Source of the DNA: Deltaproteobacteria bacterium
GTDB lineage: Bacteria; Desulfobacterota; Binatia; HRBIN30; JACQVA1
Length of the DNA: 64,000 bases
Direction of reading: 5' to 3'
NCBI GenBank assembly: GCA_016210005.1
Contig: JACQVA010000008.1
Span: 74,625-138,624 of the forward strand
In this document: positions 25,619 to 33,884 of the stretch, one piece after another
Layout of the letters: each line of letters starts with the position of its first letter
Position numbering within the stretch: the stretch's first letter is position 1
Translations under genes and position numbers: made by a program
The notes under the pieces: model-generated
Seen by the model: the letters and a program-made list of their open reading frames with translations, nothing else
The model's database searches: none
What the model was told of the DNA's origin: nothing

Positions 25619-27235
25619 TCAGCCTCCCGCCACAGCGGCCAACGGCGCCGGCTCGGCCGCGGCCAGCTCGCGCAGGCCGGACACTTTGTCGGCCAGGCAG
25701 TGGCCGCGGAAATGCGTCCGGCGCTCTGCCGGATCACTGGCGGCGAGCGGGGCAGCCGGCCGCTTGAGTCGCAAGCGCGCGCCGGCGGCACCGGCCTCGG
25801 CCGCAATCGCCTTGGCCGACGGGTAGTCGAAACCGGTGGCGCCCAAGGCGCGCGCTAGCTCACAAACAGTGCGCCAATCGGGCTGAGCCTCTCCTGGTCC
25901 GTCGCAGGCCCGGCGCAGCGGGCGCATCAGGCCCTCGCCGTCGACGAAGATCCCATCAACCTCGGCAAGCACGGTTGCCGGCAGGATCAGCGCGGCCCGC
26001 TCGCTGGCGGCGCTGGGGTAGCAGTCCAGCACCAGCACCAGTTCCAGCTGCGCCAGCAGCGCCGGCGCGACGAAGTCGCCCGCCAGCAGCGCGGCGCGCA
26101 CGCCCGCGGGCAGCGCCCGGCGTGCCACGCCGCGGGCATCGGGCGCGATCTCCAGGTAATGCGGCGACCGCATCACTTCATAAGTAAATTTGCGGAACAC
26201 ATAGCGATCTTCGAGCGTGTTGCTGGTGTCGCATACCAGCGCGAAACCGGCGCCGGCGAACGGTTTCAGCCGTTCGGCCGCCTGCGCCAGTGCCCGCGGC
26301 CAGCTCAGCTCGCGCCAGCGATCGCCAACGCGCACTTGCGGCGCGCTCAGCCGGCCGGCGCCGTTGAGGAACTCGGGGACGGCGAAACGCCCGAGAACAC
26401 AAATCGGTACCCGCGTGCTGATGCCGCGGGCCATCACCGCCTGCTTGCGCCCGTTGCTGTGCACGGTGATGGCACAGGCCGCCTCGCACAGCGAACAGGT
26501 GGTGGCGACGAAGCGCTGCGGTGCGCCGAACCATTTGGCGTAACGATCGGCGAGGCTGCCGGTGGGGCAGACGTCGATGCACGAGCCGCAGAAGCGGCAG
26601 CCGGCCTCGGCGAGCGGGCGGCCGAAGGCTTCGCCGATGCGAGTCTGGCTGCCGCGGCCGACGAAGTCGATGGTGCTCTGCCCGTGATGAGCTTTGCAGA
26701 TCCGCACGCAGCGGCCGCACAGGATGCACAGGTTCAAGTCGCGGTCGATGAAGGGATCGGAGCGTTCGAGCGGGAAGTTGCGGTACAGCGGCGGCACCGG
26801 CAGCTCGGTCAAATCCAGCTCCGCGCACAGGTCGGGTACGGCGCACACTTGCTTGTTGTTGCAAGTGTGGCAGCCGGTGGTACGGCCGGCTTTGGCGGCG
26901 GCGGGACGGAATCTCTCACACAGCTCTTGTTTCTCACAGATGAGGCAGGCGCTGGGGTGTTCGAGCAGAATCAGTTCGAGAATGCCGCGGCGCAGCTCCT
27001 TGAGCGCGGCGGTCTCGGTGCGCACCACCATGCCCGCGATCGCCGGGGTGGCGCACGAGGCCGGAAATCCGCGCAGGCCGTCGATCTCCACTACACACAG
27101 GCGGCAGGCGCCGAAGGCCGGCAAGTTAGGGTGGGTGCACAGGTGCGGGATGTTGATATTGTGCCGCAAGGCGCACTGCAGCACCGATTCGCCGGCGCGC
27201 GCGCTCACGGTTTGGTCGTTGATGGTCAGCTTCAC
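25619..27235 (-). CDS. NuoG-like Fe-S electron-transfer subunit with truncated molybdopterin domain
   Basis: A 538-residue protein. Residues 1-75 bind [2Fe-2S] (C33, C44, C47, C61). An HxxxC cluster follows (H93, C97, C100, C106), then an extra Cys group (C122, C125, C131, C137). Two ferredoxin-type [4Fe-4S] sites are C170-C180 and C213-C223, and a Molybdop_Fe4S4-like CX2CX3C is C247, C250, C254 with C279. The rest (~260 residues) is much shorter than the 500+ residue catalytic domain of formate dehydrogenases, and the Cys/Sec region is absent. It should therefore wire electrons between the NuoF-like and Nfn subunits without catalysing formate chemistry. It overlaps the NuoF-like gene by 4 bp. 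Confidence 0.88.
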   Translation of the reverse strand: MKLTINDQTVSARAGESVLQCALRHNINIPHLCTHPNLPAFGACRLCVVEIDGLRGFPASCATPAIAGMVVRTETAALKELRRGILELILLEHPSACLICEKQELCERFRPAAAKAGRTTGCHTCNNKQVCAVPDLCAELDLTELPVPPLYRNFPLERSDPFIDRDLNLCILCGRCVRICKAHHGQSTIDFVGRGSQTRIGEAFGRPLAEAGCRFCGSCIDVCPTGSLADRYAKWFGAPQRFVATTCSLCEAACAITVHSNGRKQAVMARGISTRVPICVLGRFAVPEFLNGAGRLSAPQVRVGDRWRELSWPRALAQAAERLKPFAGAGFALVCDTSNTLEDRYVFRKFTYEVMRSPHYLEIAPDARGVARRALPAGVRAALLAGDFVAPALLAQLELVLVLDCYPSAASERAALILPATVLAEVDGIFVDGEGLMRPLRRACDGPGEAQPDWRTVCELARALGATGFDYPSAKAIAAEAGAAGARLRLKRPAAPLAASDPAERRTHFRGHCLADKVSGLRELAAAEPAPLAAVAGG

Positions 27236-29190
27236 GGCTCCAGCTCCCTGCCGTCGGCATCAAGCGCGGCGGCCGCGCCGGCGGCAGTGCCGCGCTTGCG
27301 CTTTTGCTCTTCGTAGCGGGTCAGCTCGCCGCTGCTGCGGAAAACCGCGGCATAGATCGGAGGACACACGCTTAGGCACGAGCCGCACTGCGAGCACGCT
27401 TGCTGGTTGATCACGTGCGGCTTGCCGCGGATACCGCTGATCGCTGCGGTCGGGCACACCTTGAGGCAAGCCGTGCAGCCGGGGCAACGCTCGGCATCGA
27501 TGTGGTGGCGGATCAGTGGCCGGCACACGAAGGCCGCGCACTGCTTCTTGTCGACGTGGTCGTGGTACTCCTGGCGGAAGTAGCGCAGCGTGGTCAGCAC
27601 CGGGTTGGGGGCGGTCTGACCGAGGCCGCAGAGCGAGCCGCGCGCTACCGTCAGCGCCAGCCCCTCGAGCTTCGCAATGTCCCCGGGCTTACCTTCGCCG
27701 CCGGCGATGTGTTCGAGCAGGTAGAGCATGGCGCGCGTGCCGACGCGGCAGGGCGGGCACTTGCCGCACGACTCGGTCTGAGTGAAGGAGAGGAAATACT
27801 TGGCCAGATCGACCGCGCAGCTGTCCTCGTCGAGCACGATCATGCCGCCGGAGCCCATGATCGAGCCGGCCTGCGCCAGCGATTCGTAGTCCACCGGCAG
27901 GTCGAGCTTTTCCGCCGCGATGCAGCCGCCCGAGGGGCCGCCGGTCTGCACCGCCTTAATCGGCTTGCCGTCGGAGCTGCCGCCGCCGATCTCTTCGACG
28001 ATCTGGCGCAGGGTGGTGCCCAGTGGCACTTCGATCAAGCCGGTGCGTTTGACCTTGCCGGCCAGAGCGAAGCTGCGCGTGCCTTTGCTGGCTTCGGTGC
28101 CGACCTCGGCGTACCACTCGGGGCCGTGGCGCAAGATCAGCGGCAGATTGGCGAGCGTCTCGACGTTCTGAATGATGGTGGGTTTGCCCCACAGGCCGCT
28201 GACGGCGGGAAACGGCGGGCGGGGTTGCGGCATGCCGCGGCGGCCTTCGATCGAGGCAATCAGCGCGGTTTCCTCGCCACAGACGAAAGCGCCGGCACCC
28301 TTCTTGATTTCGAGCTCGAACGAGAAAGCCGAGCCGGCAATGCGCTCGCCGAGCAGACCGAGAGCGCGCATCTGAACGATGGCGGCTTTCAGGCGAATTA
28401 TCGCCAGCGGATACTCAGCGCGGCAATAGATGTAGCCGTTACTCGCGCCGAGGGTGAAGGCGGCGATCAGCATGCCTTCCAAGACCGCGTGCGGATCACC
28501 TTCGATCAGCGAGCGGTTCATGAACGCGCCGGGATCACCCTCGTCGGCGTTGCAGATCAGGTAGCGCTGCTCCGCGGCCACTTGGCGGCAGGTGTCCCAC
28601 TTGCGCCAGGTCGGAAAGCCGGCGCCGCCGCGACCGCGCAGGCCGGCGCGCTTGACCGCGGCGAGCACTTGCTCGGCGCCGATTTCCAAGGCGCGCAGGA
28701 AGCCGCGATAGCCGTCGCGCGCCAAGTAGTGCTCGACGTTGCCGGGATCGATGAGGCCGCAGTTGGCGAGCACGCGCCGCACCTGGCCGCGCATCATCGG
28801 GTGATCGACGAAGGCGCCGATACCGTCCAAGCTGCTCGGGTTGATCCGCCCCAAGGCCCACTCGGCGCAGGGGTCGTCACCCAGCACGTGCCGGCTCACA
28901 ATCTGTGCCGCCTGGTGCGGTCCGACGTTTCCGAAACAAATGCGCGGTGCCCCTGGCTTGTGCACGATGACGAGGGGCTCGAGCGAGCAGGGGCCGAGGC
29001 AGCCGGTTTCAATGATCTCGGCGGAAAGGTTGTGCGCCGCAATCTCGGCCCGCAGCCGCGCGATCGTCTCACCGGCACCGGCGGCGCGGCCGCAGGTGGC
29101 CGCGCCGACGAAGAAGATCGGGGTGCGGCTGTTCTCCAGCGCCTGCCAACGCTCGCGCGCGGCGGCGTAGGCTTGCTCCAAAGCGATCAT
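27232..29190 (-). CDS. NuoF/HydB-like NAD(P)H-binding flavoprotein with extra ferredoxin domain
   Basis: A 652-residue subunit with three parts. The first is an N-terminal thioredoxin-like [2Fe-2S] domain (C33, C64, C68 visible). The second is the NuoF core: GRGGAGFPTWRKWDTC binds FMN, CNADEGDPGAFMNRSLIEGD binds FMN/NADH, and ESCGKCPPCRVGTRAM with a later LCGLGQT binds [4Fe-4S]. The third is a C-terminal pair of [4Fe-4S] motifs (CPGCTACLKVCPTAAI, CSQCGSCLSVCPP). This architecture is that of HydB of bifurcating hydrogenases and related NADH-linked modules. It overlaps both the NuoE-like gene upstream and the NuoG-like gene downstream by 4 bp (ATGA). It is the NAD(H) entry or exit point of the predicted complex. 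Confidence 0.93.
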   Translation of the reverse strand: MIALEQAYAAARERWQALENSRTPIFFVGAATCGRAAGAGETIARLRAEIAAHNLSAEIIETGCLGPCSLEPLVIVHKPGAPRICFGNVGPHQAAQIVSRHVLGDDPCAEWALGRINPSSLDGIGAFVDHPMMRGQVRRVLANCGLIDPGNVEHYLARDGYRGFLRALEIGAEQVLAAVKRAGLRGRGGAGFPTWRKWDTCRQVAAEQRYLICNADEGDPGAFMNRSLIEGDPHAVLEGMLIAAFTLGASNGYIYCRAEYPLAIIRLKAAIVQMRALGLLGERIAGSAFSFELEIKKGAGAFVCGEETALIASIEGRRGMPQPRPPFPAVSGLWGKPTIIQNVETLANLPLILRHGPEWYAEVGTEASKGTRSFALAGKVKRTGLIEVPLGTTLRQIVEEIGGGSSDGKPIKAVQTGGPSGGCIAAEKLDLPVDYESLAQAGSIMGSGGMIVLDEDSCAVDLAKYFLSFTQTESCGKCPPCRVGTRAMLYLLEHIAGGEGKPGDIAKLEGLALTVARGSLCGLGQTAPNPVLTTLRYFRQEYHDHVDKKQCAAFVCRPLIRHHIDAERCPGCTACLKVCPTAAISGIRGKPHVINQQACSQCGSCLSVCPPIYAAVFRSSGELTRYEEQKRKRGTAAGAAAALDADGRELEP

Positions 29191-29675
29191 GGCTTGTTGC
29201 CGTTCGGTTTGTGCCCGAGCTGCGAGAGCAGGCCGCGAACCTGCTTGGGCTTCATGCCCGCACGGACCTGGCCGTCAACCAGCACCACCGGCGCCAGCGC
29301 GCAACAGCCGACGCAGGCGACTCGTTCGAGCCCGAACCTCTGGTCGGCGGTCATTTCGCCGGCTTTGATGTTCAGCCGCTCCTCGAAGTCGAACAGCAGT
29401 TGCTGGCCGCCGCGCACGTGACAGGCCGTGCCCTGACAGACGTGGATGGTGTGGTCAGCCGGGGGGCGGAAGCGGAACTGGGCGTAGAAGGTAGCCACGC
29501 CGTAGATCTCGTTTTCCGAGATGCCGCTGGCGTCGGCTAAGGCGTGGAGCGCGTCTTGTGAGAGGTAGCCGTGGCGCTCCTGGATCTCTTGTAGCAGCCC
29601 GATCAAGTTCTCCCGGCGCGGCGGGTAGCTGGCCAGGATCTCCGCGATTGTCGCTGTGGCTTCGCCTGTGCTCAT
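29187..29675 (-). CDS. NuoE-like [2Fe-2S] subunit
   Basis: A 162-residue thioredoxin-like ferredoxin subunit of the NuoE/HydC family. The four cluster ligands are C80 and C85 (HVCQGTACHVRG) and C121 and C125 (VACVGCCALAP). The N-terminal helical domain includes LLQEIQERHGYLSQDAL and IYGVATFYAQF, as in all NuoE proteins. It is the first gene of the redox operon; about 200 bp separate it from the ABC transporter gene beyond, so the promoter should lie at 29676-29880. With NuoF- and NuoG-like proteins it forms a soluble NADH dehydrogenase module. Confidence 0.93.
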   Translation of the reverse strand: MSTGEATATIAEILASYPPRRENLIGLLQEIQERHGYLSQDALHALADASGISENEIYGVATFYAQFRFRPPADHTIHVCQGTACHVRGGQQLLFDFEERLNIKAGEMTADQRFGLERVACVGCCALAPVVLVDGQVRAGMKPKQVRGLLSQLGHKPNGNKP

Positions 29676-29881
29676 GAGCGTCGTTGAGCTTTGCTACCGC
29701 GCCTTCTCCAGCCGCAGGCCTTGCACCGGTGTGCACGTAATACTTCTCGCTCTCACGCAGGCCAGCATCTTGACCACCGGCACAGGCTTAGCATTGTCGC
29801 GACCGTACGAGTAGCCAGAAAGCCTAATAGGTGAATCAGCTGGCTGGCGCGCCGGCCCCGCTGGTCTTCACAGGGTACTTG

Positions 29882-30634
29882 TCACTCCCTCACCAACAAC
29901 GCCCGCGTGGCCGGGTGCTGTGGCTGTTCGAGCAGCTGGTCGGGCGGGCCGCTTTCGACGATCAGTCCGTCGGCGAGCACGGCAAATCGGCTGGCGATGC
30001 GGCGGGCGAAGGCGATCTGGTGCGTCACCAGCATCATCGTCTGGCCGGCCGCCGCCAGGTCGGCGATGACCGCAAGCACCTCACTGGCCAAGCGCGGATC
30101 GAGGGCGGAGGTGGGCTCGTCGAGCAGCAGCACGTCGGGCTCCATCGCCAGCGCGCGAGCGATCGCCACGCGCTGTTGCTGCCCGCCGGACAAGGCGTGC
30201 GGAAAGGACTCGCCCTGGCGTTCGAGTCCGACGCGGGCCAGCAGTGCCTGGGCGCGGGTCCGGGCGCTGGCGGCATCGAGGCGCAAGACGTGGCGCGGGG
30301 CTTCCATCACGTTGCCGAGCGCACTCAGGTGCGGGAACAGATGAAAGCTCTGAAACACCATGCCGGCGCGCAGCCGCACCGCGCGCAACGCCGCCGCGTC
30401 GCGCCGCTCGCTCATCCCCGGCCTCAGCCGCTGCCCGGCAATCTCGACCGTACCGGCGGTGAACGGCGTGAGATAGTTGAGCGCGCGCAGCAGCGTGGTC
30501 TTGCCGCTGCCCGAGGGCCCGACCAAGGCCAGAACCTCGCCGCGCGCGACGCTGAAATCGATGCCGCGCAGGATATCGACACCGCGCAGGCGGGTGCACA
30601 GGCCGCGGACGATCAGCACCGGTGCGCTTGTCAT
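29882..30634 (-). CDS. Polar amino-acid ABC transporter ATPase
   Basis: A 250-residue ABC ATPase of the PAAT (GlnQ/HisP) class. Walker A is GPSGSGKTT, the Q-loop region is MVFQSFHLFPH, the signature LSGGQQQRVAIARAL, Walker B VLLLDEPTSALD, and the switch His is in VTHQIAFAR. It energises import of a polar amino acid or analogue together with the fused binding-protein/permease gene upstream. The two genes overlap by 4 bp (ATGA). The ATG at MTSAPVLIVRG is chosen; the upstream in-frame extension lies wholly inside the permease gene. Confidence 0.92.
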   Translation of the reverse strand: MTSAPVLIVRGLCTRLRGVDILRGIDFSVARGEVLALVGPSGSGKTTLLRALNYLTPFTAGTVEIAGQRLRPGMSERRDAAALRAVRLRAGMVFQSFHLFPHLSALGNVMEAPRHVLRLDAASARTRAQALLARVGLERQGESFPHALSGGQQQRVAIARALAMEPDVLLLDEPTSALDPRLASEVLAVIADLAAAGQTMMLVTHQIAFARRIASRFAVLADGLIVESGPPDQLLEQPQHPATRALLVRE

Positions 30635-32142
30635 GCCGCCACCGGTACCAGACGGCGTTCCAGGCGGCGGGCCAGGCGCGACAGCGGATAGCTCAGCGCC
30701 AGATACAAGGCGGCGCACAACAGCCCCGGTGCCAGCCAACCCCGTACGTCGACCGCGGTGATGGTCATCTGCTTGGTAAGTTCCACCACCGTGATCACCG
30801 ACACCAGCGAAGAGTCTTTGAGCAAGGCGATGAAGTCGTTGGCGATGCCCGGCAGCGCCGTGCGCAGCGCCTGTGGCAGCACGATGCGCCGCAGCGCCAG
30901 TGCGCGCGACATTCCGAGTGAAAGCGCGGCTTCGGTTTGGCCGGCCGGCACCGCCTCGAGTCCGGCGCGATAGATCTCGGCTTCGTAGGCCGCGTAGTTC
31001 ATGCCCAGCCCAAGCACCGCTGCGGTGAAGGCATCGAGGCGTAACACCGGCGCCAGCCCGTAGTAGAGGACGTAGAGTTGCAGCAGCACCGGCGTGCCGC
31101 GGAAGATCTCGACGTACAAGTTGCTCAGCAGCGCCGCCGGCGCAGCGCCGTAACGGCGCGTCAAACTCAGGGCCAGCCCACCCGCCACCGCCAGCGCCAT
31201 CGCCAGCGCCGAGATCATTACGGTAACCGCTGTGCCGCGCAGAAACAGCTTGAGATGACCGGCAGTGAGAGCGGCAGCCTTCGTCGCCACAGGTGGCGGT
31301 GTCGCGGCGACAACGGCGATCTCCGCTTGGCGTTCATTCCATAGTTGCCAGCGTGTCAGAATGGCGCGCAGCTCCCCCGCCTGCACCGTCGCCGCCAGCG
31401 CGTCGTCCAACGCCACCAGCAAGCCGGCATCAGCGGGCCGCAGGCCGATGGCGTAGGTACCTTCGCCGACGGTTGCCGCCGCGCGCAGGCTGGGGCGCAC
31501 CAGGCCGTAGCGCTCGGCGATGATGTTATCGAGCACCACCCCGGCCAGGCGGCCCTGCTCCAAGTCGATGTAGGGCTCCTCCACCCCCTCGTACAGCACC
31601 ACCTCGACACCAGGTGTGTCGCGCAGCAATTCGAAGGCGAGCGACCCGTTGAGGGTGCCGACGCGTTGCCCGTGCAGATCGGCGAGCTCGTGGACGGTGG
31701 TGTTGGCGCGCGCCACCGCCAGCAGTTCGGTGAAAGCGTAGTAAGGGCGGGTGAAGGCCACCCGAGCCCGATGGGTGGGGGTCACCTCGAAGCCGTTGAG
31801 GATCATGTCGAAATCGCGGCGTTCGAGCGACGGCACCAGGTTCTGCCAGTCGTTTTGCACGAACTCGGCGCGCACCCCCAGCCGTTGCGCCAGCGCCTCT
31901 GCGATTTCGACCTCGAAGCCGATCAGGCGGGCAGTGTCATGCGGGTGCTGAAAGACATACGGCTCGCCCCCCTGGATGTCGCCGCCCCAGCGCAACGTGC
32001 CCCGCGCCCGCACCTCCGCTAGGGCGTCGCCGGCGGCGGTCTCGGGCCGGTGAAAGAGCGCGAGCAAGAGCGCCAATGCGGCGAGCCCGCCGCGAGCAAT
32101 GAGTGAGCTGAGGTGCGAACGAGCGTCTCGGCGATCGGCCAT
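30631..32142 (-). CDS. ABC transporter: substrate-binding protein fused to permease
   Basis: A 503-residue fusion. After a membrane signal/anchor (LIARGGLAALALLLALF), residues ~45-275 are a periplasmic SBP_bac_3 domain: LRWGGDIQGGEPYVF, IGFEVEIAEALAQRLG, FDMILNGFEVTPTHRARVAFT. Residues ~290-500 are a PAAT inner-membrane permease with the EAA-like loop EAALSLGMSRALALRRIVLP and 4-5 TM segments. Fused binding protein-permeases are known for amino-acid importers, and no separate binding protein is needed. The ligand is unknown. The start MADRRDARS is preferred over a codon 15 residues upstream. Confidence 0.9.
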   Translation of the reverse strand: MADRRDARSHLSSLIARGGLAALALLLALFHRPETAAGDALAEVRARGTLRWGGDIQGGEPYVFQHPHDTARLIGFEVEIAEALAQRLGVRAEFVQNDWQNLVPSLERRDFDMILNGFEVTPTHRARVAFTRPYYAFTELLAVARANTTVHELADLHGQRVGTLNGSLAFELLRDTPGVEVVLYEGVEEPYIDLEQGRLAGVVLDNIIAERYGLVRPSLRAAATVGEGTYAIGLRPADAGLLVALDDALAATVQAGELRAILTRWQLWNERQAEIAVVAATPPPVATKAAALTAGHLKLFLRGTAVTVMISALAMALAVAGGLALSLTRRYGAAPAALLSNLYVEIFRGTPVLLQLYVLYYGLAPVLRLDAFTAAVLGLGMNYAAYEAEIYRAGLEAVPAGQTEAALSLGMSRALALRRIVLPQALRTALPGIANDFIALLKDSSLVSVITVVELTKQMTITAVDVRGWLAPGLLCAALYLALSYPLSRLARRLERRLVPVAA

Positions 32143-32162
32143 GTCGCGACGGGCTCCCGCGG

Positions 32163-33551
32163 CTAGGCCTGCGCCGGGCCGATCCACACCGTCTGGATGT
32201 TGACGAACTCGCGAATGCCGTAGTCGGAGAGTTCGCGCCCATAACCCGAGCGTTTGACGCCGCCGAAGGGCAAACGCGGGTCGGAGGCGACCAAGCCGTT
32301 GACGAACACCTGGCCGCTTTCGAGCTCGCGCGCCAGACGCCGCGCACGGGGCAGGTCACTGGTCCAGAGCGCGGCGCCGAGCCCGTAGTCCGACTGGTTG
32401 GCGAGTGCGACGGCCTCATCCGCATCGCGTGCCTGGATCAGAGCGGCCACCGGTCCGAACACCTCTTCGCCAGCGACCGGCATTTCCGCGCGCACGTTGG
32501 CCACCACCGTCGGCTGGTAGAAGTAGCCGCGTCCAGCGCGCCGGTGGCCGCCGGCCAGCACCTCCGCCCCCTGTTCGACCGAGCGGCGCACTTGGCGGTC
32601 GAGCGTGTCGCGCAGATCGTCGCGCGCCAGCGGTCCGACCTGGGTTGTGCGATCCATCGGGTCGCCCACCCGCAGAGCCCGCGTGCCTTCTACGAACCGC
32701 TCCTGGAACTCGCGAAACACCGGTGCTTCAACTATGAAGCGCTTGGCCGCGATGCAGCTCTGGCCGGTGTTCTGAAAGCGCGCCCGCAGGCCGGTGGCGA
32801 CCGCGGCGGGGAGGTCGGCATCCGCCAGGACGATGAACGGGTCCGACCCGCCCAACTCGAGCACGCTCTTCTTGATCGCGCGCCCGGCGCCGGCGGCCAC
32901 CTGACTGCCCGCCTGCTCACTGCCGGTGATTGTCACCGCCGCGATGCGCGGGTCCTCGATCAAGCGACTGGCAGCTGCGCCCGCGATCAGCAGGGTCTGA
33001 AACACCCCGGGCGGAAAGCCACAGCGGCTGAAGACCTCGGCAATTGCCAGCGCGCATTGGGGCACGTTCGAGGCGTGTTTGAGTATGCCGGTATTGCCCG
33101 CCATCAACGCCGGCGCGGCAAAGCGGAACACCTGCCAGAAGGGAAAGTTCCACGGCATCACGGCCAGCACGGTGCCGAGCGGGATGAATTGCACGTAACT
33201 CTCCCGCGCGCTCGAAGAGCGAGGCTGGTCGGCCAGAAAGCCCTCGGCGTTGTCGGCGTAATACTCACAGGCCCAGGCGCACTTGTCCACTTCCGCCTCC
33301 GCTTCGGCGACAGGCTTGCCCATTTCCGCCGTCGCCAGTGCGCCCAGGTGTGCCCGCTCTCGGCGCAAGTACGCCGCCGCCTGCCGCATCAGGGTTGCCC
33401 GGTCGGTGAAAGTGCTCCGGCGCCAGCCGCGCCCGGCTGTCACGGCCTGGTCGAGCGCCCGCTCGACGCCGGCGGGTGGAGTGGGCTCGAAGGTGGCAAG
33501 CACGGCTTCGGTGGCCGGGTTGATGGACCGGATCAATGTCTGGTCAGCCAT
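32163..33551 (-). CDS. Succinate-semialdehyde-type aldehyde dehydrogenase
   Basis: A 462-residue aldehyde dehydrogenase, the length of the short SSADH group. Conserved elements are PWNFPFWQVFRFAAPALMAGN (NAD(P) binding), the general-base Glu in VLELGGSDPF, the nucleophile Cys in FQNTGQSCIAAKRF, and EEVFGPV. It oxidises an aldehyde such as succinate semialdehyde to the acid. It is 20 bp upstream of the transporter gene on the same strand, so an amino-acid or amine uptake-and-degradation operon is plausible. Sequence alone does not fix the aldehyde. Confidence 0.9.
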   Translation of the reverse strand: MADQTLIRSINPATEAVLATFEPTPPAGVERALDQAVTAGRGWRRSTFTDRATLMRQAAAYLRRERAHLGALATAEMGKPVAEAEAEVDKCAWACEYYADNAEGFLADQPRSSSARESYVQFIPLGTVLAVMPWNFPFWQVFRFAAPALMAGNTGILKHASNVPQCALAIAEVFSRCGFPPGVFQTLLIAGAAASRLIEDPRIAAVTITGSEQAGSQVAAGAGRAIKKSVLELGGSDPFIVLADADLPAAVATGLRARFQNTGQSCIAAKRFIVEAPVFREFQERFVEGTRALRVGDPMDRTTQVGPLARDDLRDTLDRQVRRSVEQGAEVLAGGHRRAGRGYFYQPTVVANVRAEMPVAGEEVFGPVAALIQARDADEAVALANQSDYGLGAALWTSDLPRARRLARELESGQVFVNGLVASDPRLPFGGVKRSGYGRELSDYGIREFVNIQTVWIGPAQA

Positions 33552-33884
33552 AGTGGCCTTTCATGATCCGCCCCGGCCACATTTTCAAGCCACCGCTGCG
33601 GCGCCCCCGGGGTGGCAGCTTTGCGCGCAGGCGCAGCCGAGGTTCACTCGCGAAGGCGGGTGCCGAGAGCGAATGCGCACGGCGGTGGTCGATCTGACAC
33701 TCAGGCGTCTCGCTCAAGCGCGATCGACCCGACCAGCCGTTTGGCCGTCGGGTCGATCACCGAAAGACTAACGTGATCAGGAGCAACCGAATACAAAGTG
33801 GGGGCGGAGGGAAAGCATATCGTGACCCTAGGGCGCGCATTCCGTCTAAGCGCACTTAGAATTCGGGGGCTGCCACCGCCCCCC
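33552..33884. other. Intergenic region with a long inverted repeat
   Basis: A 333-bp gap between the dehydrogenase start and the end of the large lipoprotein gene, both on the minus strand. No gene is supported. Its main content is the 12-bp inverted repeat at 33722-33758. The promoter of the dehydrogenase-transporter genes should lie near 33560-33700, but no clear -35/-10 was found. Confidence 0.5.
33722..33758. terminator. 12-bp perfect inverted repeat, possible terminator
   Basis: GATCGACCCGAC (33722-33733) and GTCGGGTCGATC (33747-33758) are perfect complements around a 13-nt loop that can itself pair (GCC/GGC). It lies ~125 bp beyond the stop of the minus-strand lipoprotein gene. There is no T-tract, so it may act as a Rho-assisted or mRNA-end hairpin, or as a protein site. 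Confidence 0.5.

Noticed and set aside
27400-29421. Long plus-strand open frame opposite the NuoF/NuoE-like genes
   Set aside because: The opposite strand encodes well-conserved subunits with all cofactor motifs; the frame is a composition artefact.
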